From: Bacteroides sp. 51
Lineage (GTDB): Bacteria > Bacteroidota > Bacteroidia > Bacteroidales > Bacteroidaceae
DNA: 64,000 nt
Assembly (NCBI RefSeq): GCF_010500965.1
Contig: NZ_QVMI01000002.1
Location: 186,001-250,000 of the forward strand
Direction: 5' to 3'
Shown: positions 25,275-35,093 of the stretch, one piece after another
Layout: each line of letters starts with the position of its first letter
Numbering within the stretch: the first letter of the stretch is position 1
The notes under the pieces: model-generated
Seen by the model: the letters and a program-made list of their open reading frames with translations, nothing else
Databases searched by the model: none
What the model was told of the DNA's origin: nothing
Program-made: the position numbers and the translations under genes

Positions 25275-27017
25275 TTATTTAATGTGTACGATTTCTTTTC
25301 CCTGAATCACGCCGTTTTCATTGAATGAGTCGATGGTGAAATAATACTCGGAGTCGCGATTGAAGAAACGTAGCTCACATTGATTATCGTAAACCATTGT
25401 TTCATTCTTAATTTTGTCTTTCTTTACTCCCCAACGGATGATATAACCGGAAGCATTTTCCTGTGCAGTCCAACTGAAATTCATCATGCGTCTGTCTTCT
25501 GGGTTTCGGTGAATGGTGAAGTTGGTAACTTCACGCGGTAGCCCACCTTTGCCATGACCAAAGACACGGAAATCGTAAAGGGAGAATTTACCCAGCAGAT
25601 CTTTGGTGTTGGTGATACGTAGGAAGCGGGTTTCTATCGGATTTTCCAATACAAATAGCTCATGTGGTGCATCTTTCTTATTTTGGGTCTGGTCAACTAT
25701 AACTTTCCAGTTGTTACCATCATTAGATGCTTCGACCTTGTATTGATAATAAACGTATGAGTTCTCTGCTTTGTTGGTGAAATCATGATCGGCAAAGTTG
25801 ACTTGTAACGCTTTGACTTCCACTGTTTTGCCTAAGTCTGTTTGCCACCATTCTCCGGCATTCCCGGTTTCGGCAGCCCACCATGTTTCAACCTGTTCAT
25901 CGTTGGCATACTCCACTTTATAATCAAGAAGAGCAGAAGATGATGATGCGGGTTTGCCATGGGATAACATATTCCAATTCATATATCCGGTTTCTTTTTC
26001 CATGTTCACCTTTCTATCAGGAATCATGAATGGGTAGTCCGTAAATACGGTATGGCTGTATAGGTTATCATCGTTGGAGATGTAAATGGGGAATAAACCA
26101 AGGCGGCGTTCAAACATATGACGTTGTGAGATCTTCATTGTGGCTACGTGCCAGTAGTTGCCATATTTATCCTTAAACGTATGCCCATGACCTGCTCCTC
26201 CGATAAAACCTCCGGGCTTAAATGAGAAAGGACTACTTTCTACATAGGTGTATGGGCCTAGCGGATTGTCGGAAATATATAAACCATCACCATAAACCCG
26301 CACTTCAGTTCCCGGTGCGGCGTATTGCAGGTAATATTTTCCCTTATATTTAATAATGCAGGGACCTTCATTGTATCCGGCTTTATTAAGATTATTGTTT
26401 GGTCCTTTTACTTCCCAACCATATTTGTCGGGATTGTGTTCTATCAATACTTTAGCCTCACCAACTACTTTGAACTTGTTTTTAGGGTCTACTTCAACTC
26501 CAATGATGGGGTCCTTGTCAGAGCATCCCCAGTATATATATACTTTTCCGTCATCATCGAGGAAGAAGGCCGGATCAACGGAGCCGGCAATTTGGAATTC
26601 AAACTCAGACCCTATATCTTCCCAATTATCCATATCGGGATTGGTACTTTTAAATATCTTCGGATCGGATGAACTCATGAAGTAAATAGCATCATCCATT
26701 ACCATGATTGCCGGAGCATAATGCTCTATTGTTGTTATGGTTTTGCAAGGAATATAGGTCCAATCTATCAGGTCCGGAGAGCTCCAATATCCACCGGATT
26801 TAGATGCAAACAGATAATATTTGCCTTTGAAATATTCCAATACCGGGTCGGCCGCCTCTCTTCGGGAAGGCTCGTCGGGGTGGAAACGATAGTTCAGATT
26901 GAGTGGATTGGCAATGATACGTGATGTGTCTGTTTTTTGTTTTCCAATGGGCGAGCAACCGGATAAACTGCAGAATATGAGTAATAAAGTGCCAATAATC
27001 AGATAGTTACTTTTCAT
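25275..27017 (-). CDS. GH43-like glycosidase lipoprotein with F5/8 C-type domain
   Basis: A 580-residue lipoprotein (signal peptide with lipobox LSGC, Cys21). Residues about 40-330 form a five-bladed propeller of glycoside hydrolase family 43 type: ADPVLEYFKGKYYLFAS gives the catalytic base Asp, SVDPAFFLDDDGKVYIYW the pKa-modulating Asp, and GYNEGPCIIKYKGKYYL the acid Glu. A discoidin-like F5/8 type C domain follows (about 345-480, WWQTDLGKTVEVKALQVNF), then a fibronectin III-like domain (495-580). GH43 enzymes mostly remove arabinose, xylose or galactose units; the substrate here is unknown. It stands alone, not beside SusC/SusD genes. Confidence 0.9.
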   Translation of the reverse strand: MKSNYLIIGTLLLIFCSLSGCSPIGKQKTDTSRIIANPLNLNYRFHPDEPSRREAADPVLEYFKGKYYLFASKSGGYWSSPDLIDWTYIPCKTITTIEHYAPAIMVMDDAIYFMSSSDPKIFKSTNPDMDNWEDIGSEFEFQIAGSVDPAFFLDDDGKVYIYWGCSDKDPIIGVEVDPKNKFKVVGEAKVLIEHNPDKYGWEVKGPNNNLNKAGYNEGPCIIKYKGKYYLQYAAPGTEVRVYGDGLYISDNPLGPYTYVESSPFSFKPGGFIGGAGHGHTFKDKYGNYWHVATMKISQRHMFERRLGLFPIYISNDDNLYSHTVFTDYPFMIPDRKVNMEKETGYMNWNMLSHGKPASSSSALLDYKVEYANDEQVETWWAAETGNAGEWWQTDLGKTVEVKALQVNFADHDFTNKAENSYVYYQYKVEASNDGNNWKVIVDQTQNKKDAPHELFVLENPIETRFLRITNTKDLLGKFSLYDFRVFGHGKGGLPREVTNFTIHRNPEDRRMMNFSWTAQENASGYIIRWGVKKDKIKNETMVYDNQCELRFFNRDSEYYFTIDSFNENGVIQGKEIVHIK

Positions 27018-27100
27018 ATATTATCATTTTAAAGTTGATTTTATATGCAAAGAAAATAGGAGGCAGTTAATAAAATGTATAATTACTGCTTAAAATGGAG

Positions 27101-27610
27101 TTAATAATGAATGTTTTCGAGGAAATTTAAGTAAAGTTTTGCACATCCTCTGGCATCGGACAGTGCTTCATGGTGTTGCAAAGGAATACCCTGGCGTTCG
27201 CAACAGGCATTTAATGTAACGGGTTTGTATCCTAATGAACGATAGATTCTGCAAGTACATTCCCAACGTTCGGGAAGAAATAATTCATCATAATCCAGTT
27301 GATAAACACGCATCGTTTGTATCAAAACGTTACGGTCAAATCCTTCGTTATGGGCAACAACAATTTTGCCTTTCAATCGTTTTTTAACTTCCGGATAAAT
27401 GGCGTGAAATCCGGGTAAATCTTCGGTCATGGCGGGAGTGATGCCATGAATAGAGATATTTTTTCGCCAGTATTCGTTTTCGGGTGGTTGAAAGAGACTG
27501 TGATATTCGTCGGTAATGATACCGTCTTCGATGGTGACAATGCCGACGGCACAGGCGCTGTATGGATAGCCTGTTGCCGTCTCAAAGTCTATAGCTACAA
27601 ATGTACTCAT
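27101..27610 (-). CDS. 3'-5' exonuclease, DnaQ-like
   Basis: A 169-residue DEDDh exonuclease. Exo I is VAIDFETATGYP (Asp and Glu near residues 8-10), Exo II VAHNEGFDRNVL, and Exo III HHEALSDARGCAKL with the catalytic His. The fold matches the DNA polymerase III epsilon proofreading family but stands alone. Its start overlaps the last base of the nucleoside phosphorylase stop, so it is the last gene of that operon. Confidence 0.92.
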   Translation of the reverse strand: MSTFVAIDFETATGYPYSACAVGIVTIEDGIITDEYHSLFQPPENEYWRKNISIHGITPAMTEDLPGFHAIYPEVKKRLKGKIVVAHNEGFDRNVLIQTMRVYQLDYDELFLPERWECTCRIYRSLGYKPVTLNACCERQGIPLQHHEALSDARGCAKLYLNFLENIHY

Positions 27611-28488
27611 CAGATGCGGTCGAGTACGGTTTTGATTAATGTGTCGATGGTGTTCCGGTATCCGGTATTGGCTTCCTTAATCAGTCGATTGGCAATAACC
27701 ATACAAACAGTGGTTGCTTTATGCCCCATTAGTTTACTGAGTCCGGCAAGTGCGGAACTTTCCATTTCGAAGTTAGTGATTCTGTGACCATTGTATTCGA
27801 AGGTTTCAATTTTCTCGTTTTGCTTCGGATCGGCCAATGGAATACGGAGTTCACGTCCCTGCGGACCAAAGAACCCACTTGCTGCGATAGTCACCCCGCG
27901 TACCATTTCGTCTTTAGCGATGCGATTGCACAATTCGGGATCGGCATCAATTACATAAGGAGCCGGGTTCCCGATGTTGCCCGTCCAGCCCATGTGTGCC
28001 AGGAATGCTTTCTCAAATTCCAGATCGCAAGCTTCGTTACGTCCGGCATAGAAGTTTAGTAAACCATCAAACCCAACCGACTTTTGTGAGCAAATAAATG
28101 TTCCTACAGGTGTGTTGGGTTGCAATCCGCCACAGGTACCAATGCGTACTAACTCCAGTTGGCGGAAGTTTTCTTTTTCTTCACGCGTGTTGAAGTCTAT
28201 ATTGGCAAGTGCATCAAGTTCGTTTAATACGATGTCAATATTATCACAGCCAATTCCGGTAGAAAGAACTGTAATTCGTTTGCCTTTATATGTTCCTGTA
28301 CAGGTTTTGAACTCACGACTTTCTACTTCAAATTCTTTATTGTCGAAGTGTGATACAACGAGTGCCACGCGTCCGGGATCACCGACCAGGATTACTTTAT
28401 CTGCCAGTTGTTCCGGTTTTACGTGAAGATGGAATACGGAGCCATCTTCGTTGATGATTAGTTCGGATGAAGGGAAATATTTCTTCAT
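27610..28488 (-). CDS. Nucleoside phosphorylase
   Basis: A protein of about 292 residues of the PNP/UDP phosphorylase family. Typical motifs are ILVGDPGRV for phosphate binding, LSTGIGCDN, and ESSALAGLSKLMGHK with the ribose-binding Glu preceded by Met (NFEMESSAL). It is probably a uridine-type phosphorylase of nucleoside salvage. The start is placed at MKKYFPSSE (28488); the longer reading frame has no family homology in its first 17 residues. Confidence 0.9.
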   Translation of the reverse strand: MKKYFPSSELIINEDGSVFHLHVKPEQLADKVILVGDPGRVALVVSHFDNKEFEVESREFKTCTGTYKGKRITVLSTGIGCDNIDIVLNELDALANIDFNTREEKENFRQLELVRIGTCGGLQPNTPVGTFICSQKSVGFDGLLNFYAGRNEACDLEFEKAFLAHMGWTGNIGNPAPYVIDADPELCNRIAKDEMVRGVTIAASGFFGPQGRELRIPLADPKQNEKIETFEYNGHRITNFEMESSALAGLSKLMGHKATTVCMVIANRLIKEANTGYRNTIDTLIKTVLDRI

Positions 28489-28546
28489 AATTTTATTTTT
28501 TAAGGATATGTCGCCCGCATGGAAACCAGGGTGCGGCACCTTGCCG

Positions 28547-29536
28547 CTATCCTAACGGTTTACTTGTTCCCGAATTAGGTTTGGCAATATTTTCACGCAT
28601 AGAGGTATCTGCTTCGATATTCTTCATGCGATAGTAGTCCATGATTCCCAGATTGCCATTGCGGAATGCTTCTGCCATTGCTTTAGGAACTTCTGCCTCT
28701 GCTTCAATAACCTTCGCACGGGCTTCTTGTGCTTTAGCTTTCATTTCCTGTTCGGTAGCTACTGCCATTGCACGGCGTTCTTCGGCCTTTGCTTGTGCGA
28801 TATTCTTATCGGCATTCGCCTGATCCATTTGCAGAACGGCACCAATGTTCTTACCAATATCAATATCGGCAATATCAATAGATAAGATTTCGAATGCAGT
28901 TCCTGCATCCAACCCTTTGCGAAGTACAAGTTTGGAAATGGTGTCCGGGTTTTCAAGTACAGCTTTGTGATTGGTCGATGAACCAATAGATGATACGATA
29001 CCCTCACCAACACGGGCAAGAACAGTATCCTCACCGGCACCGCCGACTAACTGGCGAATATTGGCACGTACTGTTACGCGAGCTTTGGCTATCAACTGAA
29101 TACCATCTTTGGCCATTGCTGTAACGGGAGGTGTATCAATTACTTTAGGGTTTACTGACATCTGAACCGCTTCGAATACATCACGTCCGGCGAGGTCAAT
29201 GGCTGTTGCCATTTGGAAAGATAATTCGATATTCGCTTTAGATGCCGATACCAGTGCATGTACTACTTTCTCTACATGCCCACCGGCCAGATAGTGAGCT
29301 TCCAGTTCGTCGCGTGTGATATTACTTAGTCCGGCTTTATGAGCCTCGATCATAGCCGGAACAATAATATAAGGAGGCACATTACGAATACGCATCAGAA
29401 AGAGTTGTACCAGAGAGATGTGGACTCCCGAAACCTTGGCGGACAACCAAAGGAAGAATGGTACATAATGAAAGAAAATGGCAAGAAAGATAATAGCACC
29501 AGCTATTATCGCAATGGTAAGATACATTGGGTCCAT
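28547..29536 (-). CDS. floA: Flotillin-like protein FloA
   Basis: A 329-residue SPFH protein of the FloA family. An N-terminal membrane segment (about 5-27) is followed by the SPFH core ([19 protein letters not shown]) and an Ala/Glu-rich coiled-coil region ([27 protein letters not shown]). Flotillins organise membrane microdomains. The next gene upstream encodes NfeD, the standard partner. Confidence 0.95.
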   Translation of the reverse strand: MDPMYLTIAIIAGAIIFLAIFFHYVPFFLWLSAKVSGVHISLVQLFLMRIRNVPPYIIVPAMIEAHKAGLSNITRDELEAHYLAGGHVEKVVHALVSASKANIELSFQMATAIDLAGRDVFEAVQMSVNPKVIDTPPVTAMAKDGIQLIAKARVTVRANIRQLVGGAGEDTVLARVGEGIVSSIGSSTNHKAVLENPDTISKLVLRKGLDAGTAFEILSIDIADIDIGKNIGAVLQMDQANADKNIAQAKAEERRAMAVATEQEMKAKAQEARAKVIEAEAEVPKAMAEAFRNGNLGIMDYYRMKNIEADTSMRENIAKPNSGTSKPLG

Positions 29537-29564
29537 TATGTTCTGTTTTTAGTGAATAATATAT

Positions 29565-30032
29565 TTATTTATCTTTTTCTACAAGGATGGTGCCGTCTGA
29601 GATCCGGGTTACGATAACCGCAGTCTTTTCATCCAGAAAACCATCGGTCGATTTTACCTCTACTATCTTTCCGTTGATCTCGGCATAACCGATCAGAGCC
29701 AGGCGGGTAGTGGCAACACCCTTTTCGCCTACCTGAATGCTATGCTCCGCTTTCTTATCAACTTTAGAATCAATATTCTTTTTCAAGGAAATTTTATCAA
29801 GCGTTTTAGAGCGCATAAAAAGTACAATAGAACCTATACAGGCTATGGCCGAAACGGTTAAGGTGATAAAACCTGCAACAGGTCCCATATAAACGAAGGC
29901 ATAATAATTGGCGTATAGCAAAGCTCCAACAGCAGCAATCCCTGCAATACTGATTCCAGGAATAAAGAATATTTCTACCAGAAGCAGGATAATAGCTGCA
30001 ATGAGCAAAACGGCGATAATAAGTATGTCCAT
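29565..30032 (-). CDS. NfeD family protein
   Basis: A 155-residue short NfeD: three closely spaced hydrophobic segments in the first 80 residues and a C-terminal OB-like domain (VGEKGVATTRLALIGYAEINGKIVEVKSTDGFL). NfeD proteins pair with SPFH/flotillin proteins, here FloA 28 bases downstream. Confidence 0.93.
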   Translation of the reverse strand: MDILIIAVLLIAAIILLLVEIFFIPGISIAGIAAVGALLYANYYAFVYMGPVAGFITLTVSAIACIGSIVLFMRSKTLDKISLKKNIDSKVDKKAEHSIQVGEKGVATTRLALIGYAEINGKIVEVKSTDGFLDEKTAVIVTRISDGTILVEKDK

Positions 30033-30035
30033 ATT

Positions 30036-31469
30036 TTATTTTTTAAGGGATTTAATCTCTTCGTTACGTATATTAGTCGCCAGAGTGTCTAATTCGTCAC
30101 TCAATGTACCTACCTTTTTTTCCAGATAAAGAATAGCGGAAGCCATTTTGTCTTTATCCGTTTTGTTGGCTACGGCATATGTATTACGTTGTTCTTCCAG
30201 TCTGTTTACTTGTGTCTTGTATTCCTTTTCCTGTTGCTGGTATTTATTGAACAATTCTTTTGCGCGGGTTGATTTGAAATCATTTACACTGTGATAAGTA
30301 TATTGATCGTTGATGATAAATGCAAAGTCATATGTCTTGCGCTCTTTGGTGGTTTGAGCCATAGCACTGGCAAGTCTTTCCTTGGCGGCAGTTACTATGG
30401 TTTCGTCTTTCCAGGTATCTTTTATAGAGGTCAGTTTAGCCAGGTTACGTATTTTTTTAGGGTCCATAGCTTCATAGTTATATGCCTGGCGGGAGGTATT
30501 GGGTACAAAGACATAGATGCAAACTTTGTTTTCCGGCTGGTGGCGGTCTGTGGCAAACCACCCGAGGTCATTAAACTCGTCAATCACATACATATAATCG
30601 TTGTATGGAGAGTTGAAAGGCATCCCTACATTTTCCGGTGCCAGATAAGTTTCGGAACCACTGTTATAGCGGGTTACAAGGATATCGTAACCACCCATAG
30701 AATGTGGACCGTTCGAAGCAAAATAGATCGTAATCCCGTCTGTAAGGACAAACGGATAGTTGGCATCGCCACCGGAATTGATACTTCCGGGCAATTCCAC
30801 TCCTTTGCTCCACTCATTCAACAACTTGTTTTGGGAGAAAATATTCAATGAGTTGTCACTGCCGGTTTCGCTATAATATATTTTATTGCCCAATTCGGTT
30901 TCGTATACCGTGCCTTGATTGTTTCCTTGTACATTGAAGAATTCGTTATAGGTGTAAACGGTGCCTGACTCTTCACTGATTTTGTAAGTATCAAGGAAGT
31001 TGGTCTTATCTACAATGAAACTATCAATAATACAAACGTCTTCTACTCCTTTTAGCATACGGGCATTGACCTTACTTCTTTCCAAAAGCATGGTGGCTTC
31101 TTCTGTTGATTGTTTTCTTTTGGTTTGAGCTTCGATATACTCTTCAAATGCTTCAACAGCTTTCTCGAATTGATAAGCATGATCGTATGCCTGCCCCAGA
31201 TAGAGGGGACCGTTCTGTATTTTCCTTTTTGTGGCGAATTCAAGATATTTAATGGCTTTTTCCGGTTCACCGGTTTTCAAACAGCACACTCCATACCAAT
31301 AGTTATAGTTGGCATTGTTTGGTTGTGCTTTTACTTGCTTCTCAAATGCGGGTTTAGCTTCTGCATATTGCCCTTTGGTAAACATAGCTCTGGCTTGATC
31401 TAGTGTTTGGGCAGATAGGCTGCCGAACAGGAGGCAACAGAATAATATAATCGTATATCTTAGTTTCAT
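30036..31469 (-). CDS. TPR/PD40 repeat exported protein
   Basis: A 477-residue exported protein: signal peptide ending LFGSLSAQ, TPR helices at about 25-135 (QTLDQARAMFTKGQYAEAKPAFEKQ..., ANYNYWYGVCCLKTG), a beta-propeller-like PD40 region at about 200-330 (ANYPFVLTDGITIYFASNGPHSMGGYDIL), and a C-terminal coiled coil (400-477). Similar proteins in Bacteroidetes are periplasmic and may scaffold surface machinery; the exact job is unknown. First gene of the operon running to the exonuclease. Confidence 0.85.
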   Translation of the reverse strand: MKLRYTIILFCCLLFGSLSAQTLDQARAMFTKGQYAEAKPAFEKQVKAQPNNANYNYWYGVCCLKTGEPEKAIKYLEFATKRKIQNGPLYLGQAYDHAYQFEKAVEAFEEYIEAQTKRKQSTEEATMLLERSKVNARMLKGVEDVCIIDSFIVDKTNFLDTYKISEESGTVYTYNEFFNVQGNNQGTVYETELGNKIYYSETGSDNSLNIFSQNKLLNEWSKGVELPGSINSGGDANYPFVLTDGITIYFASNGPHSMGGYDILVTRYNSGSETYLAPENVGMPFNSPYNDYMYVIDEFNDLGWFATDRHQPENKVCIYVFVPNTSRQAYNYEAMDPKKIRNLAKLTSIKDTWKDETIVTAAKERLASAMAQTTKERKTYDFAFIINDQYTYHSVNDFKSTRAKELFNKYQQQEKEYKTQVNRLEEQRNTYAVANKTDKDKMASAILYLEKKVGTLSDELDTLATNIRNEEIKSLKK

Positions 31470-31494
31470 AAGTAGGTTATCTTTTTATTAAACT

Positions 31495-31527
31495 CAAAAA
31501 TACAAAGTTTTGAGTATTTCTTCCAAA
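31495..31527 (-). promoter_or_regulatory. Promoter of the TPR-nfeD-floA operon
   Basis: On the minus strand TTTG (31527-31524), a 21-base spacer and TATTTTTG (31502-31495), fitting the Bacteroidetes -33/-7 pattern. It lies 26 bases before the start codon of the TPR gene. Confidence 0.75.
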
Positions 31528-31586
31528 GATAATAAAATTAACTTCCTTGAATTGCACTTTTCGTTATTAAGAATCATACTTTTCGT

Positions 31587-31594
31587 TATTTTTG
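31587..31594 (+). promoter_or_regulatory. -7 box of the ttcA promoter
   Basis: TATTTTTG, full consensus, 17 bases before the ATG at 31612. The -33 region is weak (TTTTCG near 31557). It faces away from the promoter at 31495-31527. Confidence 0.6.
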
Positions 31595-31611
31595 CAGTCA
31601 ATTTTACAAAT

Positions 31612-32346
31612 ATGGCACAATTCACTGAAGAAGAAAAAACAATCCGTCGTATAGATAAACGCTTTAATAAAGGTGTTGTCGGGTATGGATTGATAGAAGA
31701 GGGAGATAAAATACTGGTTGGTTTATCGGGTGGCAAAGATTCTTTGGCCTTGGTAGAGTTGCTGGGAAGACGTTCGCGTATCTTTAAACCTCGTTTTACG
31801 GTAATTGCTGTTCATGTGGTAATGACCAATATACCTTATCAGGCCGATCTGGAGTATTTGAGGGCACATGCTGCTGCGTATGATATTCCATTGATTGTAT
31901 ATGAAACTTCGTTCGACCCAAGTACTGATACGCGGAAGTCGCCTTGCTTTCTTTGTTCATGGAACCGCAGGAAAGCGCTTTTTACTGTGGCTAAAGAGCA
32001 TGGGTGCAATAAAATAGCTTTGGGACATCACATGGATGATATTCTTGAGACGTTACTGATGAATATAACTTTTCAGGGAGCTTTTAGTACAATGCCCCCC
32101 AAGTTGATTATGCGGAAATTCGATATGACGATCATTCGTCCTATGTGTTTGGTGCATGAGTCTGACCTGATTGAGCTATCGGAGTTGCATGTCTATCAGA
32201 AGCAGAAAAAGAATTGCCCTTATGAGTCGCAATCCAGCCGGAGTGATATGAAAGGGATTTTACATCAGTTGGAGGCGATGAATCCTGAAGCGCGCTATAG
32301 CCTTTGGGGAAGTATGACTAATATACAGACTGATTTATTACCTTAA
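31612..32346 (+). CDS. TtcA/TtuA-family tRNA thiolation ATPase
   Basis: A PP-loop ATPase of about 244 residues. The P-loop is VGLSGGKDSLALVELL; CFLCSWNRRKALF holds the CxxC pair that would bind an Fe-S cluster; GHHMDDILETLLMN is the conserved following motif. It fits tRNA 2-thiocytidine synthetase (TtcA), which thiolates C32. The start is set at MAQFTEEEK (31612) because a -7 box lies at 31587-31594 and the longer frame adds a non-homologous stretch. Confidence 0.9.
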   Translation: MAQFTEEEKTIRRIDKRFNKGVVGYGLIEEGDKILVGLSGGKDSLALVELLGRRSRIFKPRFTVIAVHVVMTNIPYQADLEYLRAHAAAYDIPLIVYETSFDPSTDTRKSPCFLCSWNRRKALFTVAKEHGCNKIALGHHMDDILETLLMNITFQGAFSTMPPKLIMRKFDMTIIRPMCLVHESDLIELSELHVYQKQKKNCPYESQSSRSDMKGILHQLEAMNPEARYSLWGSMTNIQTDLLP

Positions 32347-32358
32347 ATAATTGCTTAT

Positions 32359-32733
32359 ATGCTTTCACATGGCGTTTATTCGATTCTTCTACTTATTGTA
32401 TCCAATATCTTTATGACATTTGCCTGGTATGGGCACTTAAAACTTCAGGAGATGAAGGTGATTACAAACTGGCCGCTTTATCTGGTTATTTTGTTTTCGT
32501 GGTTTATCGCTCTTGCGGAGTATGCTTGCCAGGTACCGGCAAACCGGATTGGGTTTGTTGGCAATGGTGGTCCTTTCTCGCTGATGCAACTGAAGGTGAT
32601 ACAAGAGGTGATTACGCTTGTAATCTTTACAGTGTTTACAACGGTGCTGTTTAAAGGCGAATCGCTGCATTGGAATCATTTCGCTGCATTTGGGTGCTTG
32701 ATACTGGCGGTATATTTTGTGTTTTTGAAGTAG
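32359..32733 (+). CDS. DMT family (DUF486) membrane protein
   Basis: A 124-residue protein with four hydrophobic segments: ILLLIVSNIFMTFAWYGHL, LYLVILFSWFIALAEYACQVPANRIG, VITLVIFTVFTTVLFKGE and FAAFGCLILAVYFVFLK. The CQVPANRIGF motif is typical of DUF486. Function unknown. It follows ttcA by 12 bases and converges with apbE. Confidence 0.92.
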   Translation: MLSHGVYSILLLIVSNIFMTFAWYGHLKLQEMKVITNWPLYLVILFSWFIALAEYACQVPANRIGFVGNGGPFSLMQLKVIQEVITLVIFTVFTTVLFKGESLHWNHFAAFGCLILAVYFVFLK

Positions 32734-32738
32734 TGGTA

Positions 32739-33764
32739 TTACTTCTCTATTATATACTTCTTCATGTTTTCAGTAATGTAGGTCTTGAACTTTCCATCCT
32801 CATCACTGTATATGAGACATGCGCCAATTGTAGAATTAGCATTGGCAAAAGTTTCGGCTTCTTCCAGGCCCATAACCATGAAGGCGGTGGCCAGGGCATC
32901 GGCAGTCATACAATCCTGGGCAACTACGGTTGCCGAAAGTATACTGTGTTGAACAGGATAGCCGGTGCGTGGATCGATGGTGTGGGCATATTTCTTGCCG
33001 TCTTTATAGTAGTAGTTGCGGTAATTGCCGGAGGTAGCTACGCCACGATCGGTAAGTTGAAGAATCATTTGCAGTTCTTGATTTACGGAAAGTGAATCGT
33101 CTATCGGTTTGTTTATTCCGATGCGCCACGATGCTTGTTTAGGGTTTACGCCTTTCAGGGCCAGTTCGCCGCCGATATCGACCATATAGTTTTTTATTCC
33201 TTTCCGTTGCAGGAATTGTGCCAGTACATCTACGGCATATCCTTTGGCTATGGCACTGCAACTAACCATGATGCGTGGATCTTTCTTTTTTACTTTTCCT
33301 TCTTTCAGGGTTATATTCTTGTAGTTTGTAAGTTCCAGAAGGCTATCAATGATATGCTCGTTGGGCCATTCTCCTTTCTTAAAGCCGAATCCCCAGGCGT
33401 TGGCCAGTGCGGCAATCGTTATATCGAAAGCTCCGTTAGTCTCTTCGGAGATTTCCATAGAACGGTTAAATACGTTCTGGAAGAGTGTATCGGTTGTGAT
33501 ATCTTCATTCCGGTTGACCTGGCTAATGACGGAACTGTCGTTGAATGGAGAGAGTGAAGCATCGAAGCGTTTCAGCTCTTGTTCTATTTCTGTTTTTAGG
33601 TCTTCGGGGTATTGGTAGGTCATGGTATAAACTGTTCCGAAGATGAGCCCCTGAGTTTGTTGATAGGGTAGGGCGGTGTTTTCTCTTCTTAGGATATATA
33701 CTGTTCCCAGGATTAGTGGAATGAGCCAAAGTAAGCGGGCTCTTGAGGGTTTCTTAGCTTCCAT
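32739..33764 (-). CDS. apbE: FAD:protein FMN transferase
   Basis: A 341-residue ApbE protein with an N-terminal membrane anchor (residues 10-25). Motifs: NGAFDITIAALANAWGFG, AIAKGYAVDVLAQFL, MVDIGGELALKG and AHTIDPRTGYPV, with metal-binding Asp/Thr in DCMTADALATAFMVMG. It attaches FMN covalently to threonine in flavoproteins such as RnfG/NqrC at the outer face of the membrane. Last gene of the operon starting with DUF4199. Confidence 0.96.
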   Translation of the reverse strand: MEAKKPSRARLLWLIPLILGTVYILRRENTALPYQQTQGLIFGTVYTMTYQYPEDLKTEIEQELKRFDASLSPFNDSSVISQVNRNEDITTDTLFQNVFNRSMEISEETNGAFDITIAALANAWGFGFKKGEWPNEHIIDSLLELTNYKNITLKEGKVKKKDPRIMVSCSAIAKGYAVDVLAQFLQRKGIKNYMVDIGGELALKGVNPKQASWRIGINKPIDDSLSVNQELQMILQLTDRGVATSGNYRNYYYKDGKKYAHTIDPRTGYPVQHSILSATVVAQDCMTADALATAFMVMGLEEAETFANANSTIGACLIYSDEDGKFKTYITENMKKYIIEK

Positions 33765-33766
33765 GA

Positions 33767-34342
33767 CTATTGCAGGTAAAGGTGTTCGACTAAAATTTTA
33801 ACTCCGATGATGACCAGTATCAAGCCTCCCCATAGTTCGACACGGATTTTGCGTCCATATCCGCAGCAGCTTCCAAAGAGTACTCCGCCGATGGATAGGA
33901 TAAACGATACGAATCCGATGATACAAATGGGGCTGAGTATATCGGAAAAGGTGTTCATGTCCAGAAAAGCAAATGATACACCTACGGCCAATGCATCGAT
34001 ACTTGTGGCGATGGCAAGGGTGATGATTACTTTAAAGTTGCATGGGTTGAAGGGTTCTCTGTTTTCTTCACCTTTTAGTGATTCGCGTATCATACGTACA
34101 CCCAGAAATACGAGAATACAGAAAGCAATCCAATGGTCAACGCTTTGGATGTGATGATGGAAGGTGTTGGCACCTGCCCATCCGATGAGTGGCATGATGG
34201 CCTGGAATAGTCCGAAGAAAAAGGCCATGGTTAGCATCGGTCGGATGCGAGGTTGCTTTAATATAATGCCACTTGCAATGGATACAGCCAGGCAATCCAT
34301 AGCCAGACCTATTGCAATCAGCCATATTTCAATTCCGGCCAT
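33767..34342 (-). CDS. mntP: Manganese efflux pump MntP
   Basis: A 191-residue six-TM protein with the duplicated MntP motif: IGLAMDCLAVSIASG in TM1 and ATSIDALAVGVSFAF in TM4, each with the conserved Asp. It exports Mn2+. It ends 3 bases before apbE begins. Confidence 0.96.
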   Translation of the reverse strand: MAGIEIWLIAIGLAMDCLAVSIASGIILKQPRIRPMLTMAFFFGLFQAIMPLIGWAGANTFHHHIQSVDHWIAFCILVFLGVRMIRESLKGEENREPFNPCNFKVIITLAIATSIDALAVGVSFAFLDMNTFSDILSPICIIGFVSFILSIGGVLFGSCCGYGRKIRVELWGGLILVIIGVKILVEHLYLQ

Positions 34343-34343
34343 C

Positions 34344-35093
34344 TCAGAAGGGGAGTTTATAGATTAATGAGTATGTAAGTCCAAAACGATTTGAGTCATA
34401 TTCTCCATATCCGGGAACATACCAGGGATCGCCATATTCGTTTAATGAAGTATTCATGCTTCGTTTATATCGTAGGCTCCAACCCATGTAGAAGTCTTTG
34501 TAGACTTTAGTGCGTATGCCGACCACCAATTCCAGCCATCCCATGCTTGCTTTCAGACCTTTATGGTCGAATGCAACGCTACCACCCCAGATGTTATCCG
34601 TCAGGCTTGGGTTTTCCATGTTTCCTTCGAATATCGGGTCTTCGGCAGGTGTGCTGACTGCATCGTAAGAGAAACTGGTGTATCCATACCGGAAGCCCAG
34701 GTACAGGAAGTTTGGATTGCCTTTCTTGTACATGGTATTATAGTTCATCCCAATGCGGAAATAGGGTGCGCTACTTTTATAGTGTGTTCCCCGTTCGCTC
34801 CAGGCATCGGTTGTTCCGTATCCGATTTCTACGATAGGGAAGAATCTGTTCTTCAGATTGGCTTCTACGGCTATTTCGGAACTAAGGAAGTCGCTACCAA
34901 ATACCTTGGCGCCCAGTCCGTAGATGTCGGCACTTACGGTGAGCCCATTGTATAATGGAAACTCTACAATGTCTTCTTTCTTCTTGTCTTTGTCTGACGT
35001 GGAGTTCTGGGCGTGTATCGATGCGGTGCAGACAAGAAACAGAATAAGGCTGATTGCTTTAACGATAGTATAATTCAAGGTTTTTTGTCCCAT
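34344..35093 (-). CDS. DUF6048 family protein
   Basis: A 249-residue exported protein (signal peptide ending SIHAQ). The rest is a run of short beta strands with aromatic ends (FRYGYTSFSYDAV, GLTYSLIYKLPF at the C-terminus), as in an outer-membrane beta-barrel. It fits DUF6048, known only in Bacteroidetes, without assigned function. Its start overlaps the end of the DUF6452 gene by 35 bases. Confidence 0.85.
   Translation of the reverse strand: MGQKTLNYTIVKAISLILFLVCTASIHAQNSTSDKDKKKEDIVEFPLYNGLTVSADIYGLGAKVFGSDFLSSEIAVEANLKNRFFPIVEIGYGTTDAWSERGTHYKSSAPYFRIGMNYNTMYKKGNPNFLYLGFRYGYTSFSYDAVSTPAEDPIFEGNMENPSLTDNIWGGSVAFDHKGLKASMGWLELVVGIRTKVYKDFYMGWSLRYKRSMNTSLNEYGDPWYVPGYGEYDSNRFGLTYSLIYKLPF

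Noticed and set aside
30291-30851. 186-codon plus-strand frame
   Set aside because: Antisense to the TPR/PD40 gene and without any recognisable domain.
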